64,000 nt of DNA from Glutamicibacter protophormiae. Lineage in GTDB: Bacteria > Actinomycetota > Actinomycetes > Actinomycetales > Micrococcaceae. Below are positions 1-8,929 of this stretch, one piece after another; positions within the stretch are counted from its first letter, which is position 1, and each line of letters opens with the position of its first letter. The notes beneath the pieces are model-generated. The model was not told the DNA's origin. It ran no database searches and saw nothing but the letters and a program-made list of their open reading frames with translations. The translations under genes and the position numbers were made by a program. The stretch is taken from contig NZ_BMPH01000007.1 in assembly GCF_014647495.1 (NCBI RefSeq), positions 117,525 to 181,524 of the forward strand, read 5' to 3'.

Positions 1-577
1 CGAACAGCACGATCCAGCTGAAGGACTGCGCCAGCGCCCCGGTCAGCGAATCGGTGGTCACGCCAACCGATACCTCGCCTATGACTATGCCGGAAGAGGA
101 ATATATCGGGACCTTGGCGCGGACCGATTCCCCCAGGGTGCCGTGCTCGCGCGAGAGATCCTCCACGCCGCTCAGCGCCACCGGCTCGGTGGACACCTTG
201 CGCCCGATTTCCGCCGGGTTGGGATGGCTCAGCCGCAGCCCGCGGTCCTCGGTCACCACCACGAAATAGGCTTCGCCGCGGGCCACGATGGCCTCGGCCA
301 GCTGCTGCAGCGGTCCGGTCCGCAACGCCTGGACATCAAGCCGATCCTGGGCCGCGTAGCGCTCGACCTCCCGGACCACCGAGGGCATGACCGCCACCGA
401 GCGCGCGATGGTCAGCGAGCGGTCCTCGGCCCGGTTGAACACCTGGTTGTAGCTGGCATAGAGCGTGCCCGCGGTAACCAGCACAATCAGGAAACCCACC
501 ACGATGAACTGCAAGCGCATGATGCGCGAGGCGAAGTGTCGGGTTCCGGTGCGGGAGGAAGGCATGGCACCAAGCAT
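1..577 (-). CDS. CitA/DcuS-type sensor histidine kinase, N-terminal part (runs off window)
   Basis: An open frame on the minus strand runs from an ATG at 577 (an alternative in-frame ATG lies at 565) past the window edge, giving 192 full codons. The visible part has a basic N-terminus, one hydrophobic transmembrane segment at about residues 22-42, then an extracytoplasmic domain. That domain ends in motifs typical of the Cache-type ligand domain of CitA/DcuS kinases: a YFVVVTEDRGLRLSHPNP-like stretch, then an IGEVSVGVT stretch leading into what should be the second membrane helix. The kinase domain would lie outside the window. The gene is divergent from a CitMHS transporter, the arrangement seen in citrate-sensing two-component systems such as C. 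glutamicum CitAB, so a role in sensing citrate or another di-/tricarboxylate is inferred. The response regulator is not visible. Confidence 0.8.
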   Translation of the reverse strand, partial: MLGAMPSSRTGTRHFASRIMRLQFIVVGFLIVLVTAGTLYASYNQVFNRAEDRSLTIARSVAVMPSVVREVERYAAQDRLDVQALRTGPLQQLAEAIVARGEAYFVVVTEDRGLRLSHPNPAEIGRKVSTEPVALSGVEDLSREHGTLGESVRAKVPIYSSSGIVIGEVSVGVTTDSLTGALAQSFSWIVLF

Positions 578-753
578 ATCCACCGGAGCGCACCCGGGTG
601 AGTTTTATGAGCAAAAAGATTCCAATGACCTAAAGGGGACAGTAATCAGCACAAGCATCGCGACGTGAGCGCCGACACGTAGCTTGAAGGGGATTCCTCA
701 TTCCACCGGATGCCACGCCGATGTGGCACCACAGATCCAAGGAGGTCGGGGCA

Positions 754-2193
754 ATGCTTGTTGCACTCGGATTCCTCATGGTCATCACCTTCATGGTGCT
801 GATCATGACCAAACGCATGACTCCGCTGCTGGCGCTGATCATAGTCCCCACCGCGTTCGGCCTGTTCGCCGGCGCCGGGTTCGGCCTGGGCGACATGATC
901 ATGGACGCCATCAAGTCAATGTCCGGCACCGCGGCGCTGCTGATGTTCGCCATCATGTACTTCGGCCTGATGATCGACGTCGGGCTCTTCGACCGCCTGG
1001 TGGCGGGCATCCAGAAACTGGTCGGCAACGACCCGGCCAAGGTCGTCATGGGCACCGCCCTGCTGACCGCAGTGATCTCGCTGGACGGCGACGGCTCCAC
1101 CACCTTCATCGTGGTGACTGCCGCGCTGCTGCCGATCTACCAGCGGCTGGGCCTGAGCCCGGTGGTGCTCACCTGCGTGGCCGGCTTGACCAACGGCACC
1201 TTGAACATCGTCCCCTGGGGCGGCCCGACGGCCCGCGCCGCCGCGGCGCTGGGTGTCGAGGCCTCCGACGTGTTCGTCCCGATGCTCCCGTCGCTGGGCA
1301 TCGCCCTGGTGGTCATCGGCATCTTCGCCTGGCAGATGGGCATCGCCGAGCGCCGCCGCATGCAGCGCGAACGTCCCGAGCTCTGGGGCACCTCCTTGGG
1401 CGGCGGCAATGTGACCGCCGGCGCAGGCGGTTCCGGCAAGGGCCGCAGGACTCCGGGCGGCGCGTCGGCCGGCGGCTCCCCCATCGCCGTGCTGGAAGCC
1501 GTGGCCACCAAGGGCAACGGCACCGAGGCCGCGACGCTGGACGGCACCGTGCTGGACCCTAACCGCGAGACCCTGCGCCCGAAGCTGTTCTTCTTCAACC
1601 TGGCGCTGACGGTGGCCATCATGGTGCTGCTGGTCGTCGACGTGCTGCCGCTGTCCTACCTGTTCATGATCGGCACCGCCATCGCGCTGGTGGTCAACTT
1701 CCCGAAGGTCTCAGACCAGGTGAAGATGATTTCCTCGCACTCCAGCGAGATCATCGCGGTGGTCTCCATGGTGCTCGGCGCCGCGGTGCTCACCGGCGTG
1801 CTCTCCGGCACCGGCATGGTCGACGCGATGAGCCAGTGGCTGGTGGCGATCATCCCGGATTCACTGGGCCAGTACATGGCGGTGATCACCGGCCTGATCT
1901 CCATCCCGGCAACCTTCTTCATGAGCAACGACGCGTTCTACTTCGGCATCCTGCCGGTGCTCACCGAGGCCGGCGCGCACTTCGGAGTCCCCGCGGTGGA
2001 CATGGCCCGCGCTTCCATCACCGGCCAGCCCGTCCACATGCAGTCCCCGCTGGTCCCGGCGATCCTGCTGCTGGTGTCCCTGGCCCGCGTGGACCTGGGC
2101 GACCACCACAAGAAGGTGCTGTGGCGTGCGCTGGTGGTCAGCCTGGTCATGCTCGTCTCCGGCGTGCTGTTCGGAGCGATCGCCATGGGCTAA
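754..2193 (+). CDS. CitMHS-family citrate (Mg2+/Ca2+-citrate:H+) transporter
   Basis: This 479-residue polytopic membrane protein has about 12 hydrophobic segments and the CitMHS family layout. It carries the N-terminal FGLMIDVGLFDRLV and SLDGDGSTT stretches and a PWGGPT motif in the first half. A hydrophilic Gly/Ala-rich loop sits at about residues 215-275, and FFMSNDAFYFGILPVL and QSPLVPA motifs lie near the C-terminus. Members take up citrate complexed with divalent metal in symport with protons. The start at 754 is chosen because a perfect AAGGAGG lies just upstream (739-745); an in-frame ATG at 721 has no such site. It is divergent from the CitA-like sensor kinase, which probably controls it. 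The exact metal preference cannot be read from sequence. Confidence 0.9.
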   Translation: MLVALGFLMVITFMVLIMTKRMTPLLALIIVPTAFGLFAGAGFGLGDMIMDAIKSMSGTAALLMFAIMYFGLMIDVGLFDRLVAGIQKLVGNDPAKVVMGTALLTAVISLDGDGSTTFIVVTAALLPIYQRLGLSPVVLTCVAGLTNGTLNIVPWGGPTARAAAALGVEASDVFVPMLPSLGIALVVIGIFAWQMGIAERRRMQRERPELWGTSLGGGNVTAGAGGSGKGRRTPGGASAGGSPIAVLEAVATKGNGTEAATLDGTVLDPNRETLRPKLFFFNLALTVAIMVLLVVDVLPLSYLFMIGTAIALVVNFPKVSDQVKMISSHSSEIIAVVSMVLGAAVLTGVLSGTGMVDAMSQWLVAIIPDSLGQYMAVITGLISIPATFFMSNDAFYFGILPVLTEAGAHFGVPAVDMARASITGQPVHMQSPLVPAILLLVSLARVDLGDHHKKVLWRALVVSLVMLVSGVLFGAIAMG

Positions 2194-2230
2194 GCGCCCA
2201 GCGGACCGTCCCCCGTTCCGCCCTCGTCCT

Positions 2231-2267
2231 CGGCCCGTGCTCCGCCCCTCCGGCGGGACACGGGCCG
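2231..2267. terminator. Hairpin between convergent genes
   Basis: A 9-bp stem (2231-2239 with 2259-2267) is extended by an inner GC-rich arm (TCCGCC against GGCGGGA). It sits between the convergent citrate transporter and DinB-like genes, so it probably serves both. There is no long T tract. Confidence 0.55.
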
Positions 2268-2281
2268 AAGTTCTTGCATGC

Positions 2282-2836
2282 TCAGGTCCGGGGATACCAC
2301 GGCGGCAGATAGTCCCGCGGCGGATCCTCCCCGACGCGCCCGTCGATCGCTTCGCGCAGCAGATCCGCGTGGCCTGCATGACGGCCGTACTCCTCGATGA
2401 GGTCGCACACCAGCCGTCGGACGCTTGCCTTGCCGCCGTCGAATTCCAGCGCACTGGGCTGGTCCAGCGCCCCGGGTTGCAGCAGCCCTTGCTGGATGCG
2501 GCGGCTCGCGGCCACCGCCTGGTCGTACCTCCGGTAGGCCGCCGCAGGGTCGGTGCCGATGAGCTGGAACTGGTCGACCCCCTCCGCACTCAGCGCCAGC
2601 AGCGTTTCAGGCTTGCGCCGGGCGATCAGCCAGGTGAACTTCTCGTCCTCGACGGCGGCCAAGTGCTGCAGCAGCCCGCCCAGGCTCAGTTCGCTGGATT
2701 CCAGCCGGAAATCCAGCTGCTCGATGCCCAACCCGTCGGCCTTGTAGCGGAAGGTCGCGCGCAGCCGGTCCAGCATGCCGAACAGGTGCTGCTGCTCCGT
2801 GCCCGCCGGCGGCGGCTCCCATAGTGGTTCATTCAT
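2282..2836 (-). CDS. DinB-like / DUF664 family protein
   Basis: This 184-residue protein has the four-helix-bundle pattern of the actinobacterial DinB_2/DUF664 family. The hallmarks are LGGLLQHLAAVEDEKFTWL (first metal-ligand His in LQHLA) and EEYGRHAGHADLLREAIDG near the C-terminus, where the HAGHAD segment supplies the other metal-binding histidines. Members are often mycothiol-dependent enzymes or proteins of unknown function; the substrate cannot be inferred. A GGAGG precedes the ATG at 2836. It is a single gene convergent with the citrate transporter. Confidence 0.85.
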   Translation of the reverse strand: MNEPLWEPPPAGTEQQHLFGMLDRLRATFRYKADGLGIEQLDFRLESSELSLGGLLQHLAAVEDEKFTWLIARRKPETLLALSAEGVDQFQLIGTDPAAAYRRYDQAVAASRRIQQGLLQPGALDQPSALEFDGGKASVRRLVCDLIEEYGRHAGHADLLREAIDGRVGEDPPRDYLPPWYPRT

Positions 2837-2981
2837 CGTGCGGCCTCCCGGGTTTTCGGTTTTGCTGCCTTGCAGTATGCGCGCCTGGGGCCCTGTCCGC
2901 CAACATCAACCGGCGGCCGCGCAGGTGTGAACTGGAGTACCAAAGGTGGAGTTGCAGCGCGCGGGACAGGATAATTGAGCC

Positions 2982-3875
2982 ATGCCCCAAACCCTTGAGG
3001 TCCTCGCCCCGGCCGATTGGCTGGCCCGGGCGGCCGCGCACGAGCGCCGCGCCCGCGCCTTCGGCGAACCCTTCGTGGCGCGGCGGATGACGGGGCGCAA
3101 GCACCCGATCGAGGACTTCCTGTTCACCTACTACACGCAGAAACCCGGCCAGCTCTACCGCTGGCATCCCGGGAACGGCGTAGTGCTCTCCGGCCCCGAG
3201 GCCGCGCAACGCGGGAACTGGAAGTTCTACCGCCAGGTGGACACCGAAGGTGGACCCGGCTGGGGCTTCGACGCCGAGGCCTTCGGCCGAGCCCGCACCG
3301 AGGCCATCAGGTTCGCCCGCATCATCCTCTCCGGCACCGCGCAGCGCCCGGGAAATTTCGCCTGCTTCGGCCTGCATGAGTGGGCCATGGCGTACAAGTC
3401 GGAGGCCAACGGCATCCGCCACGAGTACCTGCCGCTGCGCTTGGGCGCCGCCGGCACGGACGAGGTCGTCGAGTCCCACCGGATCCGCTGCACGCACTTC
3501 GACGCGTTCCGCTTCTACACCCCGCAGGCCGCGCCGCTCAACGAGCTGCAGCCCACCCGCGAAACCCAGCGCGACCTTGAACAGCCCGGCTGCCTGCACG
3601 CTAACATGGACCTGTACAAATGGGCGTACAAGCTGACGCCCGCGGTGCCCAGCGACCTGGTGATGGACTGCTTCGAGCTGGCGTGGGACATCCGCACCAT
3701 GGACATGCAGGCCTCCCCCTATGACTTGGGCGACTGGGGCCACGATCCGATCCGCATCGAAACGACCGAAGGCAAGGCCGAGTACGTGCGCCTCCAGAAG
3801 GAGTTCGCGCAGCGGGCCGAGGTGCTGCGCGCCCGGCTGCTGGACGTGGCCAGTGCGCTGGTGCTGCCCGAGTAG
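2982..3875 (+). CDS. Conserved actinobacterial protein (family often named 3-methyladenine DNA glycosylase)
   Basis: This 297-residue cytoplasmic protein has no signal peptide or membrane segment. It contains conserved family stretches such as HPIEDFLFTYY, QLYRWHPG, FGLHEWAMAY and GCLHANMDLYKWA, and is rich in Trp and His. Homologues are widespread in Actinobacteria and are commonly annotated as 3-methyladenine DNA glycosylase. I see no helix-hairpin-helix or AlkA/Tag-type catalytic motif, so that name is a family label rather than an activity shown here. The ribosome-binding site before 2982 is weak. It stands alone between the DinB-like gene and the inhibitor-like lipoprotein. Confidence 0.75.
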   Translation: MPQTLEVLAPADWLARAAAHERRARAFGEPFVARRMTGRKHPIEDFLFTYYTQKPGQLYRWHPGNGVVLSGPEAAQRGNWKFYRQVDTEGGPGWGFDAEAFGRARTEAIRFARIILSGTAQRPGNFACFGLHEWAMAYKSEANGIRHEYLPLRLGAAGTDEVVESHRIRCTHFDAFRFYTPQAAPLNELQPTRETQRDLEQPGCLHANMDLYKWAYKLTPAVPSDLVMDCFELAWDIRTMDMQASPYDLGDWGHDPIRIETTEGKAEYVRLQKEFAQRAEVLRARLLDVASALVLPE

Positions 3876-3941
3876 CGGCAGGCCGGGATTCCCGCGGCCG
3901 CGGCTCTGGCAAAGTCCGCGACCGGCGTGGAGAATGAGCCC

Positions 3942-4403
3942 ATGGATGATGCGCAGACGCTGAAACGCCGGACGGCCCGGGTCTCCGGATTGCGGGTTGC
4001 GGCCGTGGCGCTCGCCGCCGGAACGGCGCTGGCCGGCTGTTCCCCGGCGACAACGGAGGCTTCCCCGACGGACCTGGAGATCGTGGTCCGCAATGACGGC
4101 ACCACGGTGTCCCATGAGTACCGGCTTCGCTGCCAGGGCGAGCAGGTCGGCGAGGGCAGCACGCTGCCCACCGCGCAGGCGGCCTGCGCGCTGCTCGCCT
4201 CTGACCCCTCGGCGCTCTCCCCGTCGACGGACCAGAACCGGGTCTGCATCGAGATCTACGGCGGTCCGGATACCGCCGAGGTCACCGGGATGCTGGCCGG
4301 CCGCGCGGTGAGCGCGTCCTTCGACCGGCACAACGGCTGCGCCATCGACGACTGGTCTGCCGCGGCGCCGCTGCTGGGCGATGGGGCGCTCGGCCACCGG
4401 TAA
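3942..4403 (+). CDS. Subtilisin-inhibitor-like (SSI family) lipoprotein
   Basis: This 153-residue exported lipoprotein has a basic N-terminus (KRRTARVSGLR), a hydrophobic core and a lipobox ending ALAGC. The mature part matches the layout of Streptomyces subtilisin inhibitor. Four cysteines are spaced as in SSI (RLRCQGE, AACALL, RVCIEIYGG, HNGC), and the C-terminal block runs from VCIEIYGGP through the AVSASFDRHNGC stretch. SSI proteins inhibit secreted serine proteases; lipid anchoring would keep this one on the cell surface. ATG 3942 is preferred over an in-frame GTG at 3927 because a GTGGAGA Shine-Dalgarno overlaps the GTG and lies 8 bases from the ATG. The protease target is unknown. Confidence 0.7.
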   Translation: MDDAQTLKRRTARVSGLRVAAVALAAGTALAGCSPATTEASPTDLEIVVRNDGTTVSHEYRLRCQGEQVGEGSTLPTAQAACALLASDPSALSPSTDQNRVCIEIYGGPDTAEVTGMLAGRAVSASFDRHNGCAIDDWSAAAPLLGDGALGHR

Positions 4404-4445
4404 TATCCCCGATCCTGCGGGTCAAGCAATTAGAATAGGAAGACT

Positions 4446-6023
4446 ATGGAGTTTTTCCTGCTGGTCATCGCATTGTTGTTCGCCACGATCTTGATCGTGG
4501 GCATTGGTGAGCGGATCAAGCTCCCCTACCCCATCTTGATGCTGGTTTTCGCGACCCTGGCCGGTTTCCTCCCCTTCATGCCGGAGATGCATATCGATCC
4601 GGAGCTGATCCTGCCGATCTTCCTGCCGCCCTTGCTGTTCGCCACGGCGCAGCGCAGCAGCTGGTCCGTCTTCAGGTTCCGCTGGAAGGCGCTGATCCGG
4701 CTGGCGGTGATCCTGGTCGTGGTCACTGCGGGACTGGTCGCGACGGCGGCCTGGGCCTTCGCACCGATCGCCTCGGTGCCGCTGGCACTGGCGCTCGGCG
4801 CGGTGGTCGCCCCGCCGGACCCCGTGGCGGTGGACGCGATCGCCACCAAGGTGAAGATGCCGCGGCGGCTGACCTCGCTGCTGGAAACCGAGGGCCTGTT
4901 CAATGACGCCATGGCCATCGTGATCTTCCAGCTGGCGGTGCAGGCCACCGTGAACCAGTCCGAGGTCGGGCTGTCCATCATTCCGCAGTTCCTGCTGGGC
5001 GCGGCCGGCGCGGTGGTCCTGGGCCTGGCCATGGGCTGGCTGATCGGCGCGCTGAACCGCTTCGTTCCGAACCTCGCGGCCCGCAGCGCGGCCACCCTGG
5101 TGGCGCCCTATGCGGTCTACATGATGGCAGAGGAAGTGCACGTCTCCGGCGTGATCGCGGTGGTGGTGACCGCACTGGAGATGGTGCGCCGCGACCGCCC
5201 GCAGGACTCGCAGGAGCGCCTGACCCGCCACGCCTTCTGGGAGGTGCTGGAGATGCTGGCCACCGGCCTGGCCTTCGGCCTGATGGGCATCGAGATGAAC
5301 TCGGTGATCCAGGAGGAGGGCAGCAACCTGCTGGGGTTCATCCCGGGCATCATCGCGATCTGCGTGGTCGTGATCGGCGTGCGCGCCGTGTGGATGTTCG
5401 CCTCCTACTACCTGCCCAACCGCAAGAACCCGAAGATCTCCGCAGCCAAGGACACGCTGGTGCTCACCTGGTGCGGGATGCGCGGGCTGGCCACACTGGC
5501 GCTGGCGCTGGCGCTGCCCAAGGTCACCGCCGACGGCGCCCCGATCGAGGGCCGCAACTTCGTGGTGGTCGCCGCGTGCTCGGTGCTGCTGACGACGCTG
5601 GTCATTCCGGGGCTGAGCCTGCCGGCGTTGATGCGCGTGCTGAAGCTGCGCGGCAACGAGCAGGACACCAAGCGGGCGCGGCGCGCGCTGGCCCGCCGGG
5701 CGGAGGCGGTGGCCATCGCCGCGCTGAAGAAGAACGTGGAACTGCAGGAGCTGCCGGAGAACTACCAGCAGGCGGTGCGCCGGCGAATGAACTCGCTGCA
5801 CACCATCCTGGCCACCGACCCGGATCCGCACGATGCGATCACCGACGAGAAGTACACGCAGATCCGTGCCGTGATCGCCAAGGCGGACGCGATCCAGGGC
5901 ATCGCGCTGCAGGCGGCCCGCGCCGAGCTGCTCAAGGCGCGGCGCGAACCGAACGTCGACCCGCATCTGGTGGACGAGATCATGGGGCGCCTGGACCGGC
6001 GCACCGCGACCCTGGACCGCTAG
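4446..6023 (+). CDS. CPA1-family Na+/H+ antiporter (NhaP/YjcE-like)
   Basis: This 525-residue protein has an N-terminal membrane domain of about 12 helices (residues 1-400) followed by a charged cytoplasmic tail of about 120 residues. The CPA1 signature is clear: APPDPVAVDAI at about 122-132, and LETEGLFNDAMAIVIF with the N153-D154 pair expected at the ion-binding site. CPA1 members exchange cytoplasmic Na+ (or K+) for external H+ in pH and salt homeostasis. An AGGA lies upstream of the ATG. It follows the inhibitor-like lipoprotein by 42 bases, so co-transcription is possible. It is convergent with rlmC, with 7 bases between the stop codons. Confidence 0.9.
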   Translation: MEFFLLVIALLFATILIVGIGERIKLPYPILMLVFATLAGFLPFMPEMHIDPELILPIFLPPLLFATAQRSSWSVFRFRWKALIRLAVILVVVTAGLVATAAWAFAPIASVPLALALGAVVAPPDPVAVDAIATKVKMPRRLTSLLETEGLFNDAMAIVIFQLAVQATVNQSEVGLSIIPQFLLGAAGAVVLGLAMGWLIGALNRFVPNLAARSAATLVAPYAVYMMAEEVHVSGVIAVVVTALEMVRRDRPQDSQERLTRHAFWEVLEMLATGLAFGLMGIEMNSVIQEEGSNLLGFIPGIIAICVVVIGVRAVWMFASYYLPNRKNPKISAAKDTLVLTWCGMRGLATLALALALPKVTADGAPIEGRNFVVVAACSVLLTTLVIPGLSLPALMRVLKLRGNEQDTKRARRALARRAEAVAIAALKKNVELQELPENYQQAVRRRMNSLHTILATDPDPHDAITDEKYTQIRAVIAKADAIQGIALQAARAELLKARREPNVDPHLVDEIMGRLDRRTATLDR

Positions 6024-6030
6024 CCGGACC

Positions 6031-7161
6031 TCAAGCCGCGCTGCGCTGCAGCTTGACGATGACCTCGAAGTGCTCGGTCTGCGGGAACATGTCCATGACG
6101 CGGGCCAGCTGCGGGGTGAACTTGTCCAGGCGCTTGAGGTCGCGGGCCAGCGATGGCGCGTTGCAGCTGGAGTAAATCAGGTGCTCCACGTCCGAGGCGT
6201 TCAGCCAGGCGGCCAGCTCGGCGGAGATGCCGCGGCGCGGCGGATTGACGATGACCGCGTCCGGCGCCCATCCGGCGCCCAGCGCGTACTCGGTGGCGTC
6301 GCCGACGATGAATTGGACGCCGTCCAGCCCCAGGCTGGCTGCGCTGGTGCTGGCCGCCTCGACGGCCTCGGCGCTGGTCTCGATGCCGTGCACCGTGCGG
6401 CCTTCGCCGGCGCAGTGCAGGGCGAAACCGCCCACGCCGCTGTACAGGTCCCAGAGGCTTTCCGGGTTCACGTCGTCGATCCACTGGCGGGCCTGGCGGT
6501 AGAGCGCGGCGGCGATGTGGGTGTTGGTCTGGAAGAAACCCTGCGGGCGCAGGTGCATGGGGATGCCGTTGAGCTCGAACTGCAGTGTGGTGCGGCGCGT
6601 GAGGATGATCTCCTCCGAGCCTTCGAGCACCGCCTTGTGCTCGGGCAGGAAATTCACCGACACCACCGAGCCGGGCGGCATCTTCTCCACGAACTGCGGC
6701 AGCGAGTTGCGCAGGGCCACGAAGTGCTTCTTGGTGCGCAGCACCCAGCGGACCATGATCGCCCCGGTGTCCGAGAGCGTGAGGATCACGTGCTTCAGTT
6801 CGCCCTTGCGCCGGGGGACGTCGTAGGGGATCAGCTTCAGCTCGTGGATGAAGCGTTCGACGACCGGGAACATGGCGCGCAGGGCGGGGTCGATAACGCC
6901 GCAATTTCGCAGGTCGACGCCGTGTCCATCGGCGTCGAGGATGCCGATGGTCGGATGCTCGGTGGTGCCGGAGATGACCATCTTGGCCTTGTTCCTGAAG
7001 CCCTGTTCCGGGCTTGGCTGGGCGGGCAGGAAGGCCAGCTGCCCGAAGTCGGAGAGCAGCTCCTGGCAGCGCTCCACCTTCGATTGCAGCTGAAGTTCGT
7101 AGGGCACCGTCATCAGGGTGCAGGAGCGGCAGCGATCGGCGGAGAAGTAAAGGCATTCCAT
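6031..7161 (-). CDS. rlmC: 23S rRNA (uracil-C5)-methyltransferase RlmC-like
   Basis: This 376-residue protein matches the length of RlmC. The N-terminus carries the iron-sulfur cluster cysteines MECLYFSADRCRSC, with a further Cys in DLRNCGV. The C-terminal half is a SAM-dependent methyltransferase: LWDLYSGVGGFAL (SAM-binding motif), VIVNPPRRG (catalytic-loop region), and YSSCNAPSLARDL, which contains the nucleophilic Cys of RNA m5U methyltransferases. It should methylate U747 of 23S rRNA or an equivalent uridine. The start at 7161 is chosen because the family begins MxCxxF/Y; the frame extends further upstream but adds unrelated sequence. Confidence 0.9.
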   Translation of the reverse strand: MECLYFSADRCRSCTLMTVPYELQLQSKVERCQELLSDFGQLAFLPAQPSPEQGFRNKAKMVISGTTEHPTIGILDADGHGVDLRNCGVIDPALRAMFPVVERFIHELKLIPYDVPRRKGELKHVILTLSDTGAIMVRWVLRTKKHFVALRNSLPQFVEKMPPGSVVSVNFLPEHKAVLEGSEEIILTRRTTLQFELNGIPMHLRPQGFFQTNTHIAAALYRQARQWIDDVNPESLWDLYSGVGGFALHCAGEGRTVHGIETSAEAVEAASTSAASLGLDGVQFIVGDATEYALGAGWAPDAVIVNPPRRGISAELAAWLNASDVEHLIYSSCNAPSLARDLKRLDKFTPQLARVMDMFPQTEHFEVIVKLQRSAA

Positions 7162-7337
7162 GGTGCCTACGATTTTAGCGAAGAACCCTGGGGTTGAACG
7201 CCAAGTGTTCTCGACGCGGATTGCCCGCAAATTTTCAGCTTCGAGGGCTAAGCTCAATTTCAGATCAACCAGTTACCGAGCAGTGTTCAACGCCGCGCTG
7301 CGGCGGCGAATGAGGTTTGCGGACCGCGAAAGGAACG

Positions 7338-8303
7338 ATGGCACTTCGTACCGGACTCACCACAACCCGTCGTGGCATCGTGTTGATGGCCATTCCGCTG
7401 GCCGCCGCGATCGGCGCCTGCACCGCCTGCGGGCCCGCGGCGCCGCAGGCCGAAAGCGTCCAGTCCAGCCCGTCGCCCTCAGCGAAGACCACCGCCGCCA
7501 CCGCCCAGGGCCCGGAGGCGACAGCGGCGCAGGACGAAGCGAAGAAGCCATCCACCGGAAACACCGCATCGGCCGAGCCCACCGCTGCCCCTGGAAGCAA
7601 GGCCGCGAAGACTCCGGCTCCCCCGACGGCGAGCGTTGCTCCGCTGTCTTCCGGCGCGGCGGCCGGCGCGACGCTCAGCGCCCTTCCCACCACCAGCGCC
7701 AGCTTCTCGAAGGCGACCTCTGCGCTGTATCGCGCGATCGAGGACGGCAGTCCGGAAGCGGTGCGCAAGGCAGTCAAGGGCGGAGCGGACCTGGACACCG
7801 CGGATTCCTCCGGGCGCACACCGCTGATGCGCGCGGTCATCGCGGGAAATGCCGCCATCTGCAAGCAGCTGCTGGATGCAGGTGCGGACCCGAACGCCAA
7901 GGACGACTACCAGGAGTCGCCGTTCCTGCGGGCCAGCGCCTCGGGCATGGTCGGCACGCTGGCCGAGTTCCTGGACAACGGCGCCGACACCCACTCCACC
8001 AACCGGGTCGGCGGCACCGCGCTGTCGGTGGCCGCGGAAAACGGGCAGGTGGGTTCCGTGCGGGCGCTGCTCAAGACCGATATTCCCGTCGATCACGTCA
8101 ACGACCTGGGCTGGACCGCGCTGCATGAAACCATCGTGCTGGGCCAGGGAAGCACGAACTCCATCACCATTGCCCGCCTGCTGGTGACCCACGGCGCGAA
8201 TCCGGCGCTGAAGGACCAGACCGGATCGGACGCCTTCGAGCTGGCCAAGGAACGCCAGCAGACGCAGATGCTGAACACGCTCGTCGCCGCCAGCCGCTAC
8301 TAG
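7338..8303 (+). CDS. Ankyrin-repeat lipoprotein
   Basis: This 321-residue exported protein has a basic N-terminus, a hydrophobic core and a lipobox at IGAC. An Ala/Pro/Ser/Thr-rich linker of about 90 residues follows, then about five ankyrin repeats from residue 135 to the end, with repeat hallmarks such as GRTPLMRAVIAGN, GADPNAKDDYQESPF, GGTALSVAAENGQ and GWTALHETIV. Ankyrin repeats are protein-binding scaffolds. A surface-anchored version with a long linker suggests periplasmic or wall-associated binding, but the partner is unknown. ATG 7338 is preferred over a TTG at 7317 because AAAGGA precedes it. The stop overlaps the stop of the convergent YchJ-like gene. Confidence 0.85.
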   Translation: MALRTGLTTTRRGIVLMAIPLAAAIGACTACGPAAPQAESVQSSPSPSAKTTAATAQGPEATAAQDEAKKPSTGNTASAEPTAAPGSKAAKTPAPPTASVAPLSSGAAAGATLSALPTTSASFSKATSALYRAIEDGSPEAVRKAVKGGADLDTADSSGRTPLMRAVIAGNAAICKQLLDAGADPNAKDDYQESPFLRASASGMVGTLAEFLDNGADTHSTNRVGGTALSVAAENGQVGSVRALLKTDIPVDHVNDLGWTALHETIVLGQGSTNSITIARLLVTHGANPALKDQTGSDAFELAKERQQTQMLNTLVAASRY

Positions 8304-8710
8304 AGCGCGTCCAGGTAGAACCAGGCCCCGTTCTCGCGCACAAACGTGCTGACCTCATGCTGGCTTCCGCGCTGTCCGTCCTGGGCATAGTGCGCGATGA
8401 ACTCCACGACCCCGCGCACGGCCTGGGCTCCTCCGGAACGGGTCTTCACGATCTGCAGCCCTTCCCAGTGCAGTTCCCCGTCCAGCTGCAGATCCGCCGG
8501 GCGGGTGGTTTCATGCCAGGAGAGCAGCAGGTACCCGGCGAGCCCCAACACGAAGGCGCTGTAGCGCGAGCGCATCAGCTGCTCGGCGGTGTCCGGCAGC
8601 ACCTCGCCCGAGGCGCGGTGCTCGTGGAACGGCTGGCAGCACCGCGAGTAGGCGGGCTTCTCGGCATCGAGCGCACGGCAGGGACAGGGACTGGAGGCGT
8701 GGAATTCCAT
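8300..8710 (-). CDS. YchJ/UPF0225 family SEC-C-type zinc-binding protein
   Basis: This 136-residue protein starts with a metal-binding cluster (SPCPCR, then SRCCQPFHE) and continues with the UPF0225 core (AEQLMRSRYSAFVLG, YLLLSWHETTRP, GVVEFIAHYA and a C-terminal NGAWFYLDA). The family is widespread and uncharacterised; the Cys cluster probably binds zinc. Its stop overlaps the stop of the convergent ankyrin gene. Confidence 0.85.
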   Translation of the reverse strand: MEFHASSPCPCRALDAEKPAYSRCCQPFHEHRASGEVLPDTAEQLMRSRYSAFVLGLAGYLLLSWHETTRPADLQLDGELHWEGLQIVKTRSGGAQAVRGVVEFIAHYAQDGQRGSQHEVSTFVRENGAWFYLDAL

Positions 8711-8873
8711 CCGTCCAGCTTACGCGGGGCACCCGAAAACCCCTTCATGAGCCTAAAATCACATGGCTAATAACTAGGAGAAACAGTTCTGGGCCCGCAC
8801 CGGCAGGTTTTCCCCGTCACATTCCCGCTAGACTGGGTAGGCAAGCTCGCGGAGCGCCAAATCCCCTTGGTGT

Positions 8874-8888
8874 GAGACGGCACGTCTC
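8874..8888 (+). promoter_or_regulatory. Leader hairpin upstream of purS
   Basis: A 6-bp perfect stem (GAGACG with CGTCTC, 3-nt loop) lies in the leader about 40 bases before purS. A possible -10 (TAGACT, 8829-8834) is upstream, but I see no convincing -35. The hairpin could be structural or a regulator site; its role is unknown. Confidence 0.3.
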
Positions 8889-8929
8889 CGTGTGGCATTT
8901 AACCCCTTCGCGCACAGGAGATACGCCGG

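Noticed and set aside
4422..5966. 514-residue open frame antisense to the CPA1 antiporter
   Set aside because: Low-complexity His/Gln/Arg composition and no signals; a reflection of the membrane protein gene.
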